DNA from: Flavobacterium micromati
GTDB lineage: Bacteria; Bacteroidota; Bacteroidia; Flavobacteriales; Flavobacteriaceae
Reading direction: 5' to 3'
Length of the DNA: 64,000 nt
NCBI RefSeq assembly: GCF_900129585.1
Contig: NZ_FQWF01000008.1
Span: 124,001-188,000, forward strand
Each line of letters begins with the position of its first letter. Within the stretch, counting starts at the first letter, position 1. Of this stretch, positions 48,839-57,526 are shown piece by piece. Both the position numbers and the translations under genes were made by a program. The notes under the pieces are model-generated. The model was not told the origin of the DNA and made no database searches. It saw only the letters and a list, made by a program, of their open reading frames with translations.

Positions 48839-49975
48839 ATGCAGAAATTTGACGCTATTCGGCCTTTTTATGACACCGAAATAAACGAAGCACTTCACGA
48901 TGTTGTTAATCACCCAATGATGAAGGCATTAATGAATTTTACTTTCCCAGATGTAGCTGAGGAAGTGTGGAAAGAACAACTTCGTAATACGCAATCCATA
49001 CGTGATTTTCAATGTAATGTCATCTACCAAACGGTACAAAGAATATTAGAAAAAAGCTCAGATGGTCTTACAACATCAGGTTTTGAAAAATTAGAGCCAA
49101 ACACTTCGTACTTATTTGTTTCAAACCATCGCGATATTCTTTTAGATACAACTTTACTAAACACTGCGTTGTTCGAGCACAAATTAGTAATGACTGCATC
49201 GGCTATTGGTGATAATTTAGTAAAAAAGTCTTTTTTAAATACACTGGCAAAACTTAATCGAAACTTTTTGGTACAACGGGGCTTAACGCCAAGGGAAATG
49301 CTGCAAAGTTCAAAATTGCTATCGGAATATATAGGTCATTTATTGTCGCGTGAAAATCGTTCCGTGTGGCTTGCACAGCGGGAGGGCAGGACTAAAGACG
49401 GAAAAGATGAAACTAATCCAGGGATTTTGAAAATGCTTGGTATGGGTTCTGATGAAAAGAATTTGATGGATTATTTTAAAAAAATTAAAATTGTTCCTGT
49501 TTCTATTTCTTATGAATACGATCCTACCGATGCTTTGAAAATGCCGCAGTTAATGGCCGAAGCCAATAACGAAGTGTATGTTAAAGAAAAAAATGAGGAT
49601 TTCATGACTATACTCAGTGGCGCTTTGGGACAAAAGAAAGGAATTCATATTCATGTGGGCAAAGTTTTAGACATAGAAATTGATGCTATAAAGGCAAATA
49701 ATGAAAGTTCAAACAAGCAAATAGTGGCATTGGCGCAAGTTATAGATGATGCCATACTGAGTAATTATAAATTGTGGTCTACTAATTTTATTGCTCACGA
49801 TATCGTGAATAAAACAAATCGATATTCGCATTTATATGGTGAGCATGAAAAGTCACTATTCGCACGCCGATTAGAAATGCGAATTGATCATGATAATCCA
49901 GTAGCTCTAGATAGTTTTTTAGCAATGTACGCTAATCCGGTTGAGAGTAAATTGAAATACCACGATGTTGTATAA
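48839..49975 (+). CDS. 1-acylglycerol-3-phosphate acyltransferase-like protein
   Basis: A 378-residue PlsC-superfamily acyltransferase, longer than the usual 240-residue PlsC. Block I is SNHRDILLDTTLLN (about residue 93), and a second block is LAQREGRTKDGKDETNPG (about 178), like the glycerophosphate-binding EGTRS region. A helical N-terminal and a C-terminal extension surround the core. A role in phospholipid synthesis at the inner membrane is inferred from the family. Its end overlaps the asparaginase start by 11 bases, so the two are translationally coupled. Confidence 0.85.
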   Translation: MQKFDAIRPFYDTEINEALHDVVNHPMMKALMNFTFPDVAEEVWKEQLRNTQSIRDFQCNVIYQTVQRILEKSSDGLTTSGFEKLEPNTSYLFVSNHRDILLDTTLLNTALFEHKLVMTASAIGDNLVKKSFLNTLAKLNRNFLVQRGLTPREMLQSSKLLSEYIGHLLSRENRSVWLAQREGRTKDGKDETNPGILKMLGMGSDEKNLMDYFKKIKIVPVSISYEYDPTDALKMPQLMAEANNEVYVKEKNEDFMTILSGALGQKKGIHIHVGKVLDIEIDAIKANNESSNKQIVALAQVIDDAILSNYKLWSTNFIAHDIVNKTNRYSHLYGEHEKSLFARRLEMRIDHDNPVALDSFLAMYANPVESKLKYHDVV

Positions 49976-50993
49976 ATCCAAAATATTATTGATTTACACC
50001 GGTGGAACCATTGGTATGCGAAAAGATTTTGATACTGGTGCGCTCAAAGCTTTCAATTTTAGTAAGCTGTTGTTGCAAATCCCAGAACTAAAACAATTAG
50101 ATTGCCAGATAGAAACAATTTCTTTTGAAAAACCAATTGACTCTTCGAATATGAATCCTGAGAAATGGGCGAAAATCGCAACGATTATCGAAGATAATTA
50201 TGCTTCATTTGATGGTTTTGTAGTGCTTCACGGTTCAGATACCATGTCTTATTCTGCTTCGGCATTGAGTTTTATGCTAGAAAATTTAGCAAAACCAGTG
50301 ATTTTTACTGGTTCACAATTGCCTATAGGAGATTTACGCACGGATGCTAAAGAGAATTTGATCACGGCAATCCAAATCGCGTCTTTGAGAGAAAACGATA
50401 TGCCCGTTATTAGCGAAGTCTGTTTGTATTTTGAATATAAATTATACAGAGGCAACAGAACAACTAAAATAAATGCGGAACATTTTAAAGCGTTTACATC
50501 GCCTAATTATTCTTTTTTAGTAGAATCAGGGGTTCATTTAAAATTGAATTCTGATTTGTTTTTACCACTACACAAGGATCAAAAATTAAAAGTCCATAAA
50601 AAATTAAATAATAATGTTGCAATTATAAAAATGTTTCCTGGCGTTAGTGAAGCCGTTTTATCAGCTATTTTTAATATTGCTAATCTAAAAGGAATTGTTT
50701 TAGAAACGTACGGAGCTGGAAATGCGCCTACGGAAGAGTGGTTTTTGAATTTATTAAAACAATCAATTTCAAATGGTTTACATATTGTAAATGTGACGCA
50801 GTGTTCTGGCGGTAGTGTTAATATGGGTCAATATGAAACCAGTACAGGAATGAAAGAACTAGGCGTAATATCAGGAAAAGACATCACAACAGAGGCGGCG
50901 ATTACAAAACTGATGTATTTGTTAAGTCAAGAAATAGAGGCAAAGGACTTCAAAACTATTTTTGAAACTTCATTGCGCGGTGAAATGATATAA
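49965..50993 (+). CDS. ansA: Type I L-asparaginase
   Basis: A 342-residue cytoplasmic asparaginase converting L-asparagine to aspartate and ammonia. The two nucleophile blocks are LIYTGGTIGM (about residues 8-17) and VVLHGSDTMSYSASALSFML (about 86-105). Further landmarks are TGSQLPIGDLRTDAKENL and VLETYGAGNAP. There is no signal peptide, consistent with the type I enzyme. It starts within the end of the acyltransferase gene. Confidence 0.95.
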   Translation: MLYKSKILLIYTGGTIGMRKDFDTGALKAFNFSKLLLQIPELKQLDCQIETISFEKPIDSSNMNPEKWAKIATIIEDNYASFDGFVVLHGSDTMSYSASALSFMLENLAKPVIFTGSQLPIGDLRTDAKENLITAIQIASLRENDMPVISEVCLYFEYKLYRGNRTTKINAEHFKAFTSPNYSFLVESGVHLKLNSDLFLPLHKDQKLKVHKKLNNNVAIIKMFPGVSEAVLSAIFNIANLKGIVLETYGAGNAPTEEWFLNLLKQSISNGLHIVNVTQCSGGSVNMGQYETSTGMKELGVISGKDITTEAAITKLMYLLSQEIEAKDFKTIFETSLRGEMI

Positions 50994-51053
50994 TAATTAG
51001 AATTTACTTTTCTAACTCAATTTTTTTCGTGTTCTTTGCAGCCTTAATAAAAT

Positions 51054-51138
51054 AGAGAGGTGGCCGAGTGGCTGAAGGCGCACGCTTGGAAAGCGTGTAT
51101 ATGGCAACATATCGAGGGTTCGAATCCCTTTCTCTCTG
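51054..51138 (+). tRNA. tRNA-Ser (anticodon GGA)
   Basis: An 85-base cloverleaf with acceptor arm AGAGAGG (51054-51060) pairing TCTCTCT (51131-51137) and discriminator G. The anticodon stem CACGC/GCGTG encloses TTGGAAA, giving anticodon GGA. A long variable arm ATATG-GCAA-CATAT, typical of serine tRNAs, and a GGTTCGAATCC T-arm complete it. No CCA is encoded. Its 3' end reappears three times in the downstream array. Confidence 0.97.
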
Positions 51139-51815
51139 CAAAGAAATAATGCTCCCTGAAAGGGGAGCATTTTTTGTTTTAAAGCGTTCCAAACTTTTTA
51201 GTTTGGATAAGCTATAAAACGAAAAAGGCTCAGGCTTGTAAAGCTGGGCATTATTTCTTTGTGGGACGCCCCTTTTTGGGATCAACGGAGTTAATCCTTT
51301 CTCTCTGCAAAGAAATAATGCTCCCTGAAAGGGGAGCATTTTTTGTTTTAAAGCGTTCCAAACTTTTTAGTTTGGATAAGCTATAAAACAAAAAAGGCTC
51401 AGGCTTGTAAAGCTGGGCATTATTTCTTTGTGGGACGCCCCTTTTTGGGATCAACGGAGTTAATCCTTTCTCTCTGCAAAGAAATAATGCTCCCTGAAAG
51501 GGGAGCATTTTTTGTTTTAAAGCGTTCCAAACTTTTTAGTTTGGATAAGCTATAAAACAAAAAAGGCTCAGGCTTGTAAAGCTGGGCATTATTTCTTTGT
51601 GGGACGCCCCTTTTTGGGATCAACGGAGTTAATCCTTTCTCTCTGCAAACAAATAATGCTCCCTGAAAGGGGAGCATTATTTGTTTTAAAGCGTGCCAAA
51701 CTTTTTAGTTTGGCTAAGCTATAAAACAAAAAAAGCTCAAGCTTGTAAAGCCAGGTATTATGTCTTTGTGGGACGCCCTTTTTAGCGATCACCGAAGGTA
51801 CTCCCATCCTCTGCA
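51127..51815. repeat. Four 169-bp tandem units carrying the tRNA-Ser 3' end and its terminator
   Basis: The tRNA tail CCTTTCTCTCTGC (51127-51139) recurs exactly 169 bp apart at 51296, 51465 and 51634. Each unit contains the terminator hairpin ATGCTCCC...GGGGAGCAT plus T-run and a CCAAACT/AGTTTGG hairpin. Each also has a 14-bp arm GCATTATTTCTTTG that is perfectly complementary to CAAAGAAATAATGC beginning the next unit (51248-51261 with 51308-51321). The fourth unit is diverged and frays near 51815. The open frames seen on the minus strand are repeat translations. Confidence 0.92.
51143..51176 (+). terminator. tRNA-Ser terminator, first of four copies
   Basis: The arm ATGCTCCC pairs with GGGGAGCAT around a CTGAAA loop, followed by TTTTTTG, directly behind the tRNA. 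Identical hairpins recur with the 169-bp period, so transcripts that escape the first meet three more. Confidence 0.85.
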
Positions 51816-52079
51816 ATATCATTTGATTTTTAGTATATTTTGTTTTTACAACCAGTTTTACACCCAGAAAGCAATATTTGATAGAAGTTTTAAAACACAA
51901 AAACCAACTACTTCAGGTGGTTTTTGTGTTTTAAAGGGATAACATTAGCTATTTAAATAAGTTACATTTTATCGTTTTTTTTAACATGACTAGTATAACG
52001 TGTTCACTTTTTTCTGTTTTGTTAACAGGACAAGGTGAATGTGTAGTTGGGAATTATTAAAGCAGTTAAAATTTATTCT
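51816..52079. other. Gap with a 16-bp perfect hairpin
   Basis: No gene. At 51891-51906 and 51918-51933 lie perfect 16-bp inverted arms (TAAAACACAAAAACCA and its complement) with an 11-base loop; the A- and T-rich ends make it a possible terminator in either direction. It separates the tRNA array from the higA stop codon. Confidence 0.7.
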
Positions 52080-53189
52080 TTAATGTATTGCATTATCAAT
52101 AATTGTGAAAGAACGAAAATCGTTTAATTCAAAACAAACTCTGCCTCTCACGATGCTAGGATGTATTTTAACTTGTTTTGCAAATAAAATAATTGCTTCG
52201 TCAACATTTAAAAAAGGATTCTCTTTTTTAAAGTGGATCCAATCTGCGTGGGGTATCAGGTTGTTTTGGGCAAAATGATTCGCTTCTATTTCTTCCAAAG
52301 AATTTTTATAGTCATCAGCTTCGGTTTTAATATCTAAATCGATGAACTCTGCTTTGTTATTGTTTATTAAATGCTCGTAAATATGTCCTAATTCATGAAA
52401 TAGTGTAAAAGCAAAATTGTCAACTCTTTTGTGTCTTAAAGTCATTCCTATCGCCGGATTTCTATTACTCCAAAAAGAAACTCCATCAACTGGTGTTTTC
52501 TCGCCTTTCTCTTGGTAAATTAATTTAATGCCATGTTCAAAGAGGCAATTTTGTATGGACTCCAGTAGATTTTCATTTTTAACAAAAATAGCTCTCAACT
52601 GTGCAATTAATTCTTCCTTCTTTTCATGATTAAAGGGCACGACATGGATCTTAAGTGCTGTGTGCTGCACGAGTTTCACCCATCCCATAATATGGATAAC
52701 ATCTGTTTTAAGTTTTGTCGATTTTTTAAATCGCGCAAAATTACTTTGCATGCTCATGATTGCCAATTCATCTAAGCTTTCAACCTTATAAATGCCCTTA
52801 ATTGTGTCAATGTCTATGCAAGGATCTCCGCTAATAATTTTTACTTTTTTAAAGAAAGCAATTGGAATAAAAGATTTGATAACAGTCCAAATTTCTATTG
52901 CCTCTAATCGCATTTTATTTTTTTCTTCAATACGAGCTTTGTCTAGGTCGTAGTTTTTTTGGGCTTCAAGCCAAAAATCAGCATCAATACCAAGTGCTTT
53001 TTCTAATAATAAAGCTAAGTCAGCATTGATGTTTCTTTTTCCCTTGATAATTTCGTTTAGTTGGCTTCGTTTTAAACCAATTAGATTTGCAAAGTCTATT
53101 TGGGAACAATCGTTTGCTTCAATTTCATCTGCTAAAATACTACCAGGGTGTGTCGCTATTGATGGGATTATATCTTTTGTGGTCGTCAT
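52080..53189 (-). CDS. higA: HigA-like antitoxin: XRE DNA-binding domain plus ImmA/IrrE-type peptidase domain
   Basis: A 369-residue fusion. The N-terminal HigA-type helix-turn-helix is at about residues 10-80 (HPGSILADEIEANDCSQIDFANLIGLKRSQLNEIIKGKR). The C-terminal part is a zinc-peptidase-like domain with HExxH at FTLFHELGHIYEHL and a downstream Glu in EEIEANHFAQ. Such proteins act as antitoxin and autorepressor; whether the peptidase cleaves a partner is unknown. It starts 8 bp after the full-length higB frame, the order expected for higBA. The toxin frame is interrupted while this gene is intact. Confidence 0.9.
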   Translation of the reverse strand: MTTTKDIIPSIATHPGSILADEIEANDCSQIDFANLIGLKRSQLNEIIKGKRNINADLALLLEKALGIDADFWLEAQKNYDLDKARIEEKNKMRLEAIEIWTVIKSFIPIAFFKKVKIISGDPCIDIDTIKGIYKVESLDELAIMSMQSNFARFKKSTKLKTDVIHIMGWVKLVQHTALKIHVVPFNHEKKEELIAQLRAIFVKNENLLESIQNCLFEHGIKLIYQEKGEKTPVDGVSFWSNRNPAIGMTLRHKRVDNFAFTLFHELGHIYEHLINNNKAEFIDLDIKTEADDYKNSLEEIEANHFAQNNLIPHADWIHFKKENPFLNVDEAIILFAKQVKIHPSIVRGRVCFELNDFRSFTIIDNAIH

Positions 53190-53197
53190 CTTGTTTG

Positions 53198-53521
53198 TTA
53201 TTTTTCGTAATGTTTACTTAAATCCTCGATTTCTAATACATCGATTTTTAAATCACCTGAAGCAGAAGCTACTTCATAAAAAAGAACGCACTACTGTTTA
53301 TTGACATAAACGGCACTTACACCTTTCAGGTCGCCTTCTTTTTTTTCATAATGCAAACTTTTGATTTGGTACAATTGCTCAATGCGAGTGACGGATTTCA
53401 ACACATTAATCGTTTTTATGTACTGCTTAACCAATTGCGGATTGGATTTGAATTCTTTATACGGCTTTACAATTCCTTGATAAAGATCGGATAAGTATTC
53501 TTTTTGAAATTTTATTTCCAT
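53198..53521 (-). pseudogene. higB: HigB-type mRNA interferase toxin with premature stop
   Basis: From ATG at 53521 the frame encodes MEIKFQKEYLSDLYQG ... LKGVSAVYVNKQ, then TAG at 53291-53293, and continues in the same frame for 30 more codons (CVLFYEVASASGDLKIDVLEIEDLSKHYEK) to TAA at 53198. Joined, it has 107 codons before the final stop, the normal RelE/HigB size. The interrupted position is normally Tyr-Arg in the conserved VNKQYRxLF strand, so a nonsense change (plus Arg to Cys) has removed the C-terminal active region. A sequencing error is possible but would need two base errors. Confidence 0.82.
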
Positions 53522-53532
53522 AATTGGTTTTG

Positions 53533-53570
53533 CAAATATACATATAATGTTCACATATTTGTGAACATTA
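53533..53570 (-). promoter_or_regulatory. higBA promoter and palindromic operator
   Basis: Arms TAATGTTCACA (53545-53555) and TGTGAACATTA (53560-53570) form a perfect 11-bp inverted repeat with a 4-bp centre. Directly downstream on the minus strand lies a -7 box TATATTTG (53533-53540), so the palindrome fills the promoter spacer. Transcription would begin only a few bases before the higB start codon. The site is the expected binding place for the XRE domain of HigA. Confidence 0.8.
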
Positions 53571-53662
53571 CTACTTAATTAATTAATTTTTTATACAACT
53601 GTAATCCTTGCATTGTTTTTCTTTTACTTTTAACTATCTGGTAGATAGGTATTTGTTTGGTT

Positions 53663-56600
53663 TTACACCCCAGCCACATCAATCACTTTCATAATTCGAT
53701 CTGTCTCAAATAAAGCCACAATCATTTTTTGATAATGCAAAATGTCCTCAAAGGATAATTCGCGCTCCTTGCGGTCTTTAAGCCATTTTTGCGCGGGTTG
53801 GTAGCCACCAATATAGAAGTTCCAAGCTGTTTCAGGAACGTTATTGAAATATTGCTCTTCATTGATATAAACCTTACCATCTACAAATTTTGGTTTACCC
53901 ACAATATTGTCGCCATCTTCAGGATATTCTGTGATGTAATTTTCTACTGTTTCGCTTTCTAGTAAGTGTAACTGACGTAATTGCCCACCGAGTTCCACTA
54001 AATCATAAAACTTTCGAATATCAGTTGGATAAGGCACTCGCGGGAAATCGATTTTCAAAAATTCCTTGTAGGTTTCACGGTAGGTTGGCGAATGCAAAAC
54101 CGCATAGATGTAATCTAAAATATCAATTGGAGCAAAATCGACGCTTTTAAATTCCCCTCCGCTGGAGGGGTGCCCGCCTCTGGCGGGCGGGGTGGTTTTT
54201 TCTGTTACAAACAAAAGACCCAAACCATCAGCAAACTGTTTAACGATTTCCATGTTTAAATTAGGAACTCGCTCCGGAGCTTCTAATAGGTTTTGCTGGG
54301 AATTGGTTTCTGGGTAGAGGTAGAGAGGGAAAATAGGAGCACTTCCAAACTTTTTCGCAGTTCCTGTTAAATTGCAATCAGTAGGTAAAGTTGAAATAAA
54401 TACGTGGTGAAAATCACCTGAAAATTGTCTAGGAGTTAATAAAGCAAAATTATTCTTAAACATATTTTGCATTGTACTAAAAGCTGGTCTTCTTTGTAAT
54501 TTTTCATCATAATAGCAAAACAATATGTCAAACGGACGATAACTAACTTTTCTAATCTTTTCCAAAATAAGTTTTGAACTTTTTAATTTATCTTCAAAAT
54601 GGTAACTTGAAGTGTTTGAAATATTGTATTTTTTTATAGCATCTTCTTTGTTTTCAAAAACAGCTACAAGTTCCTTGACTAGTTCATTTTTATTTAAGGA
54701 ATAAAACATAGCGTCTTTACCTGTCTCAATGCCGTTATTATTTGTGTTAAATAAATTATCAATTTTAAAGCCTAAAATATATTGACCTTCACCTGTAAAA
54801 TTTTTATTCGTAAAGAAAAAGCTAGGCTCTTTGTAGTTTAATAAATTCCACCTCACATTCTGTAAAGAATTTTGACTTAAAAAATCGTATTTATTATTTC
54901 TCTTTCCAAACAGGTCGCAATGAAAAATTTCAGCTAATTCTTTATTTTTCTTTTTGTTTGTTTTTATAAACAAATTGATAGATACACCCTGCATAATGTC
55001 AAAGACATTATTGTCTGGTGTTCCATCAGGACAAACCTCTTTTTTCTTAGCATCGCCGTGTAAATCCAATATGTAGATTTTGTCAAAACTTTCTGAAAGA
55101 TGTTTTCGCATTTGTCTATGAATGATACCATCCAAAAAACTGTTATTCGAAATATAGGCTAAAACTCCTTCTCCATTTTTATCAATAAAATGCTGTCCAA
55201 AACGTATAAACTTAATATAATCGTCTGAAAGTGGTTGAATGTTTCTTTCGTTTAAATCCTTTTTATAATCGGCTGTCAAACTTTCAATCCAAGGCGATTT
55301 GTTACTGCTACTCACACTATACGGAGGATTCCCCATAACTACCATTACCGGCGCATCACGCTTTATAGCATTCGCTTGATCGGCTTCGTCAGAAAGCCAC
55401 GAACTAAATAAGGTATGCGAGTCAGGATGTGCTTCTTCAAGACTATTGGTTAGGAATATTTTCAGTCGCTGTTCCTCAGCTCCCCCTTTGGGGGTTGGGG
55501 GGCTGTAACCCGTTTCTGTCAGTAGCATATCCATTTTTAAATGTGCCATGGCATAACTGGCCATCAATAATTCAAAACCATTTAATCTTGGAATCAAATC
55601 ATTGGTTACATATTTACTCCAAATCCCTTGTTGTCCTTTGAATTTCTGGTGAATGTGTTTGACTACTTCAGCCAAGAAAGTTCCTGTTCCCGTTGCTGGA
55701 TCTAGAATTTGGACTTTGTGAACTTCAATTTCTTCTTCAACTTCTACAATCTTGGAGTTGGCTCCTTTCCCAGTTTGCGTAAAAGCTTTCTTTTTGATTT
55801 TGGTTTTAGAAGTATCTGCTAAGCCTTGCGGTAAATTGAATTCGGTTTTTAAAATATCATCTACAGCACGAACAATAAAATTAACAACGGGTTGCGGCGT
55901 GTACCAAACCCCACGTGCTTTGCGAAGCGCAGGATTGTATTCGCCCAAAAAAGTTTCATAAAAATGCACCACAGGATCTTCTTGCTTGGTGCTTTTACCA
56001 AAGTTTTTCATAATATCTGCTACATCTGTCGCTAGAAAAATGCTCACCAATTCATCTACAATCCAAACCAAACGATTATCCAAATCAAAACCCGCAATGT
56101 CCTGAAACAGCTTGCGCAAAAAGGGATTTGATTTTGGGATTAGGTCGGCTGCTTCCATTCTTGAAAATGTGGGCAAAGTGGGGTCATGATAGCGCGCTGC
56201 AAACATTCCGTAAGCAATAGTTTGCGCATAAATATCTGAAAATGATTTGTTGTCAATATCGTGAATTAACATTTGCTGAAACGATAACATTTGCGATTTT
56301 AGCTGCGAGCGCTTTCCTTCTTGATCGTCATAATTTAGTGATTTTTCAATAACGTCAGCCATTAATCGCGCCTTTCCTGCCATCATTTGCGCCAGCTTTG
56401 TAGGTGATTTTATAGACTGTGAAACAACTTGTGCAAAGTTTTGAATCAGGTTGATGAACTGCTCAAAGTTTTCAGGAATGGGAACAATTTCGGCTCGCTC
56501 AGCAGTTGAAGAACCAACTCGACCGCTAGAGGAGGGGAATTGTAAACTGGCAATAGCGATTTTAGTTATAAATACGCCGTCTTTATAGAAATGAAAATCC

Positions 56601-56902
56601 ATATAATCAGTGAAAATCAAGTTCGATAAACCTGATTTATAGCGGTCAAATTGTTCTTTTAAGGTTTTGCTATTTAAGTCAATCCCAATATCTTTGGCTT
56701 CAATATAGCCTAATGGAATATCCTTTCGAGTTAACACATAATCAGGCGCGCCACAGGCAACCCGCGCAGGTTCATTAGTTACTAAAACATCAGGCAAAAT
56801 TGCCATTATTAGATTTTGTAAATCACCTCGGTAAGAATGTTCGCGGGCATTTCCGGTTTGAAATAAAATGTTTATTTTGGTAATGTATTGTTGAATGGTC
56901 AT
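53663..56902 (-). CDS. Single-polypeptide restriction-modification enzyme (type IIG/ISP-like)
   Basis: A 1079-residue fused nuclease-methyltransferase. The N-terminal PD-ExK-like nuclease is at about residues 45-72 (APDYVLTRKDIPLGYIEAKDI). The N6-adenine methyltransferase core has motif I LDPATGTGTFLAE (about 400) and motif IV MGNPPYSVSS (about 525). A C-terminal specificity region resembles type ISP enzymes (DYIYAVLHSPTYRETYKEFLKIDFPRVPYP). There is no helicase domain, so it is nearer to type IIG in build. The ATG at 56902 is chosen over one 18 codons upstream because the domain begins MTIQQYITKIN. Three segments (about residues 121-145, 466-475 and 901-918) look like inserted palindromic repeats. 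It sits upstream of higBA on the same strand. Confidence 0.9.
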   Translation of the reverse strand: MTIQQYITKINILFQTGNAREHSYRGDLQNLIMAILPDVLVTNEPARVACGAPDYVLTRKDIPLGYIEAKDIGIDLNSKTLKEQFDRYKSGLSNLIFTDYMDFHFYKDGVFITKIAIASLQFPSSSGRVGSSTAERAEIVPIPENFEQFINLIQNFAQVVSQSIKSPTKLAQMMAGKARLMADVIEKSLNYDDQEGKRSQLKSQMLSFQQMLIHDIDNKSFSDIYAQTIAYGMFAARYHDPTLPTFSRMEAADLIPKSNPFLRKLFQDIAGFDLDNRLVWIVDELVSIFLATDVADIMKNFGKSTKQEDPVVHFYETFLGEYNPALRKARGVWYTPQPVVNFIVRAVDDILKTEFNLPQGLADTSKTKIKKKAFTQTGKGANSKIVEVEEEIEVHKVQILDPATGTGTFLAEVVKHIHQKFKGQQGIWSKYVTNDLIPRLNGFELLMASYAMAHLKMDMLLTETGYSPPTPKGGAEEQRLKIFLTNSLEEAHPDSHTLFSSWLSDEADQANAIKRDAPVMVVMGNPPYSVSSSNKSPWIESLTADYKKDLNERNIQPLSDDYIKFIRFGQHFIDKNGEGVLAYISNNSFLDGIIHRQMRKHLSESFDKIYILDLHGDAKKKEVCPDGTPDNNVFDIMQGVSINLFIKTNKKKNKELAEIFHCDLFGKRNNKYDFLSQNSLQNVRWNLLNYKEPSFFFTNKNFTGEGQYILGFKIDNLFNTNNNGIETGKDAMFYSLNKNELVKELVAVFENKEDAIKKYNISNTSSYHFEDKLKSSKLILEKIRKVSYRPFDILFCYYDEKLQRRPAFSTMQNMFKNNFALLTPRQFSGDFHHVFISTLPTDCNLTGTAKKFGSAPIFPLYLYPETNSQQNLLEAPERVPNLNMEIVKQFADGLGLLFVTEKTTPPARGGHPSSGGEFKSVDFAPIDILDYIYAVLHSPTYRETYKEFLKIDFPRVPYPTDIRKFYDLVELGGQLRQLHLLESETVENYITEYPEDGDNIVGKPKFVDGKVYINEEQYFNNVPETAWNFYIGGYQPAQKWLKDRKERELSFEDILHYQKMIVALFETDRIMKVIDVAGV
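54149..54201. repeat. Double-hairpin palindromic repeat inside the restriction gene
   Basis: Two perfect hairpins stand back to back: CCCCTCC-GCT-GGAGGGG (54154-54170) and GCCCGCC-TCT-GGCGGGC (54172-54188), followed by GGGGTGGTTTTTT. The run is far more GC-rich than the surrounding gene. It reads in frame as TTPPARGGHPSSGGEF in the protein. I recognise it as a common flavobacterial intergenic repeat. Confidence 0.85.
55478..55505. repeat. Palindromic GC-rich repeat inside the restriction gene, second site
   Basis: A CAGC-T-CCCCC-TTT-GGGGG-TT-GGGGGGCTG run forms a hairpin and encodes SPPTPKGGAE in frame. Its composition differs sharply from the flanks. Confidence 0.75.
56513..56541. repeat. 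Degenerate palindromic repeat inside the restriction gene, third site
   Basis: On the minus strand the run reads AATTCCCCTCCTCTAGCGG and continues TCGAGTTGG. Its first part equals the left edge of the 54149 element (AATTCCCCTCC), then it decays. It encodes QFPSSSGRVGSS in frame, between predicted nuclease and methyltransferase domains. Confidence 0.55.
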
Positions 56903-57526
56903 GGTACGATTTTTATAATTTACTATTATTTTCAAATAAAGCGATGAAAACAACACTCTTGAAATCGTAATCGATACAAATGTTTAAAAGAATAGTTTGG
57001 GATGTATGCATTTCTTGATACTTAGTTTATATTTAAGAACGCTAAATGTAAGAAATTTGGAATTGTACTTTGTATATTTTTATCAATAAAGTAAATCAGT
57101 ATAAACAGCGGTGAACTTCCTACTAGATGATACGTTTATAGTTACGCCAAATGGGCTTTGAAATTACTGTCCTGTTTTTGTCAAATCGAGCGCAGTCGAG
57201 ATTACGAGCGACATACAAACAACGTTTCGTGTTTCATTACAATCATGATGACGTGCACAACCTGACAAATTTCAATTCTTTTTAACAGTAAATTCAAAAC
57301 ATAAATGGTATTATATTTTGTGTCATTAACGAACAGTTTATTTACTGTAGTTTTTTCTGCGGTGGTCGCTATTTCGCAGTTAGATCTAAACCTCAATTAT
57401 AAACTTTTCAATGTACTTTTATACTATTCAAAACTAGAAAAAAGTGCTGGCAGCGATCAATATCTTATATTTGTAACCTAGTTTCCTAATCCATCGAGCG
57501 CAAACCATTTCTAAAACAAAAACAAA
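56903..57526. other. Intergenic region upstream of the restriction gene
   Basis: No gene is supported; the short minus-strand frame at 57202-57396 has no family resemblance. It contains a TCGAGCGCAGTCGA palindrome-like word (57185-57198), a frequent flavobacterial repeat fragment. Near the end is a -7 box TATATTTG at 57466-57473, placed 53 bp before the next gene and without a matching -33 box. Confidence 0.45.

Noticed and set aside
51004..51900. Four overlapping minus-strand frames in the tRNA-tail array
   Set aside because: They repeat with the 169-bp unit and cover terminator hairpins; they are translations of a non-coding array, and the first also crosses the tRNA.
57202..57396. 64-codon minus-strand frame
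   Set aside because: No recognisable domain, no start context, and part of it covers a repeat fragment.
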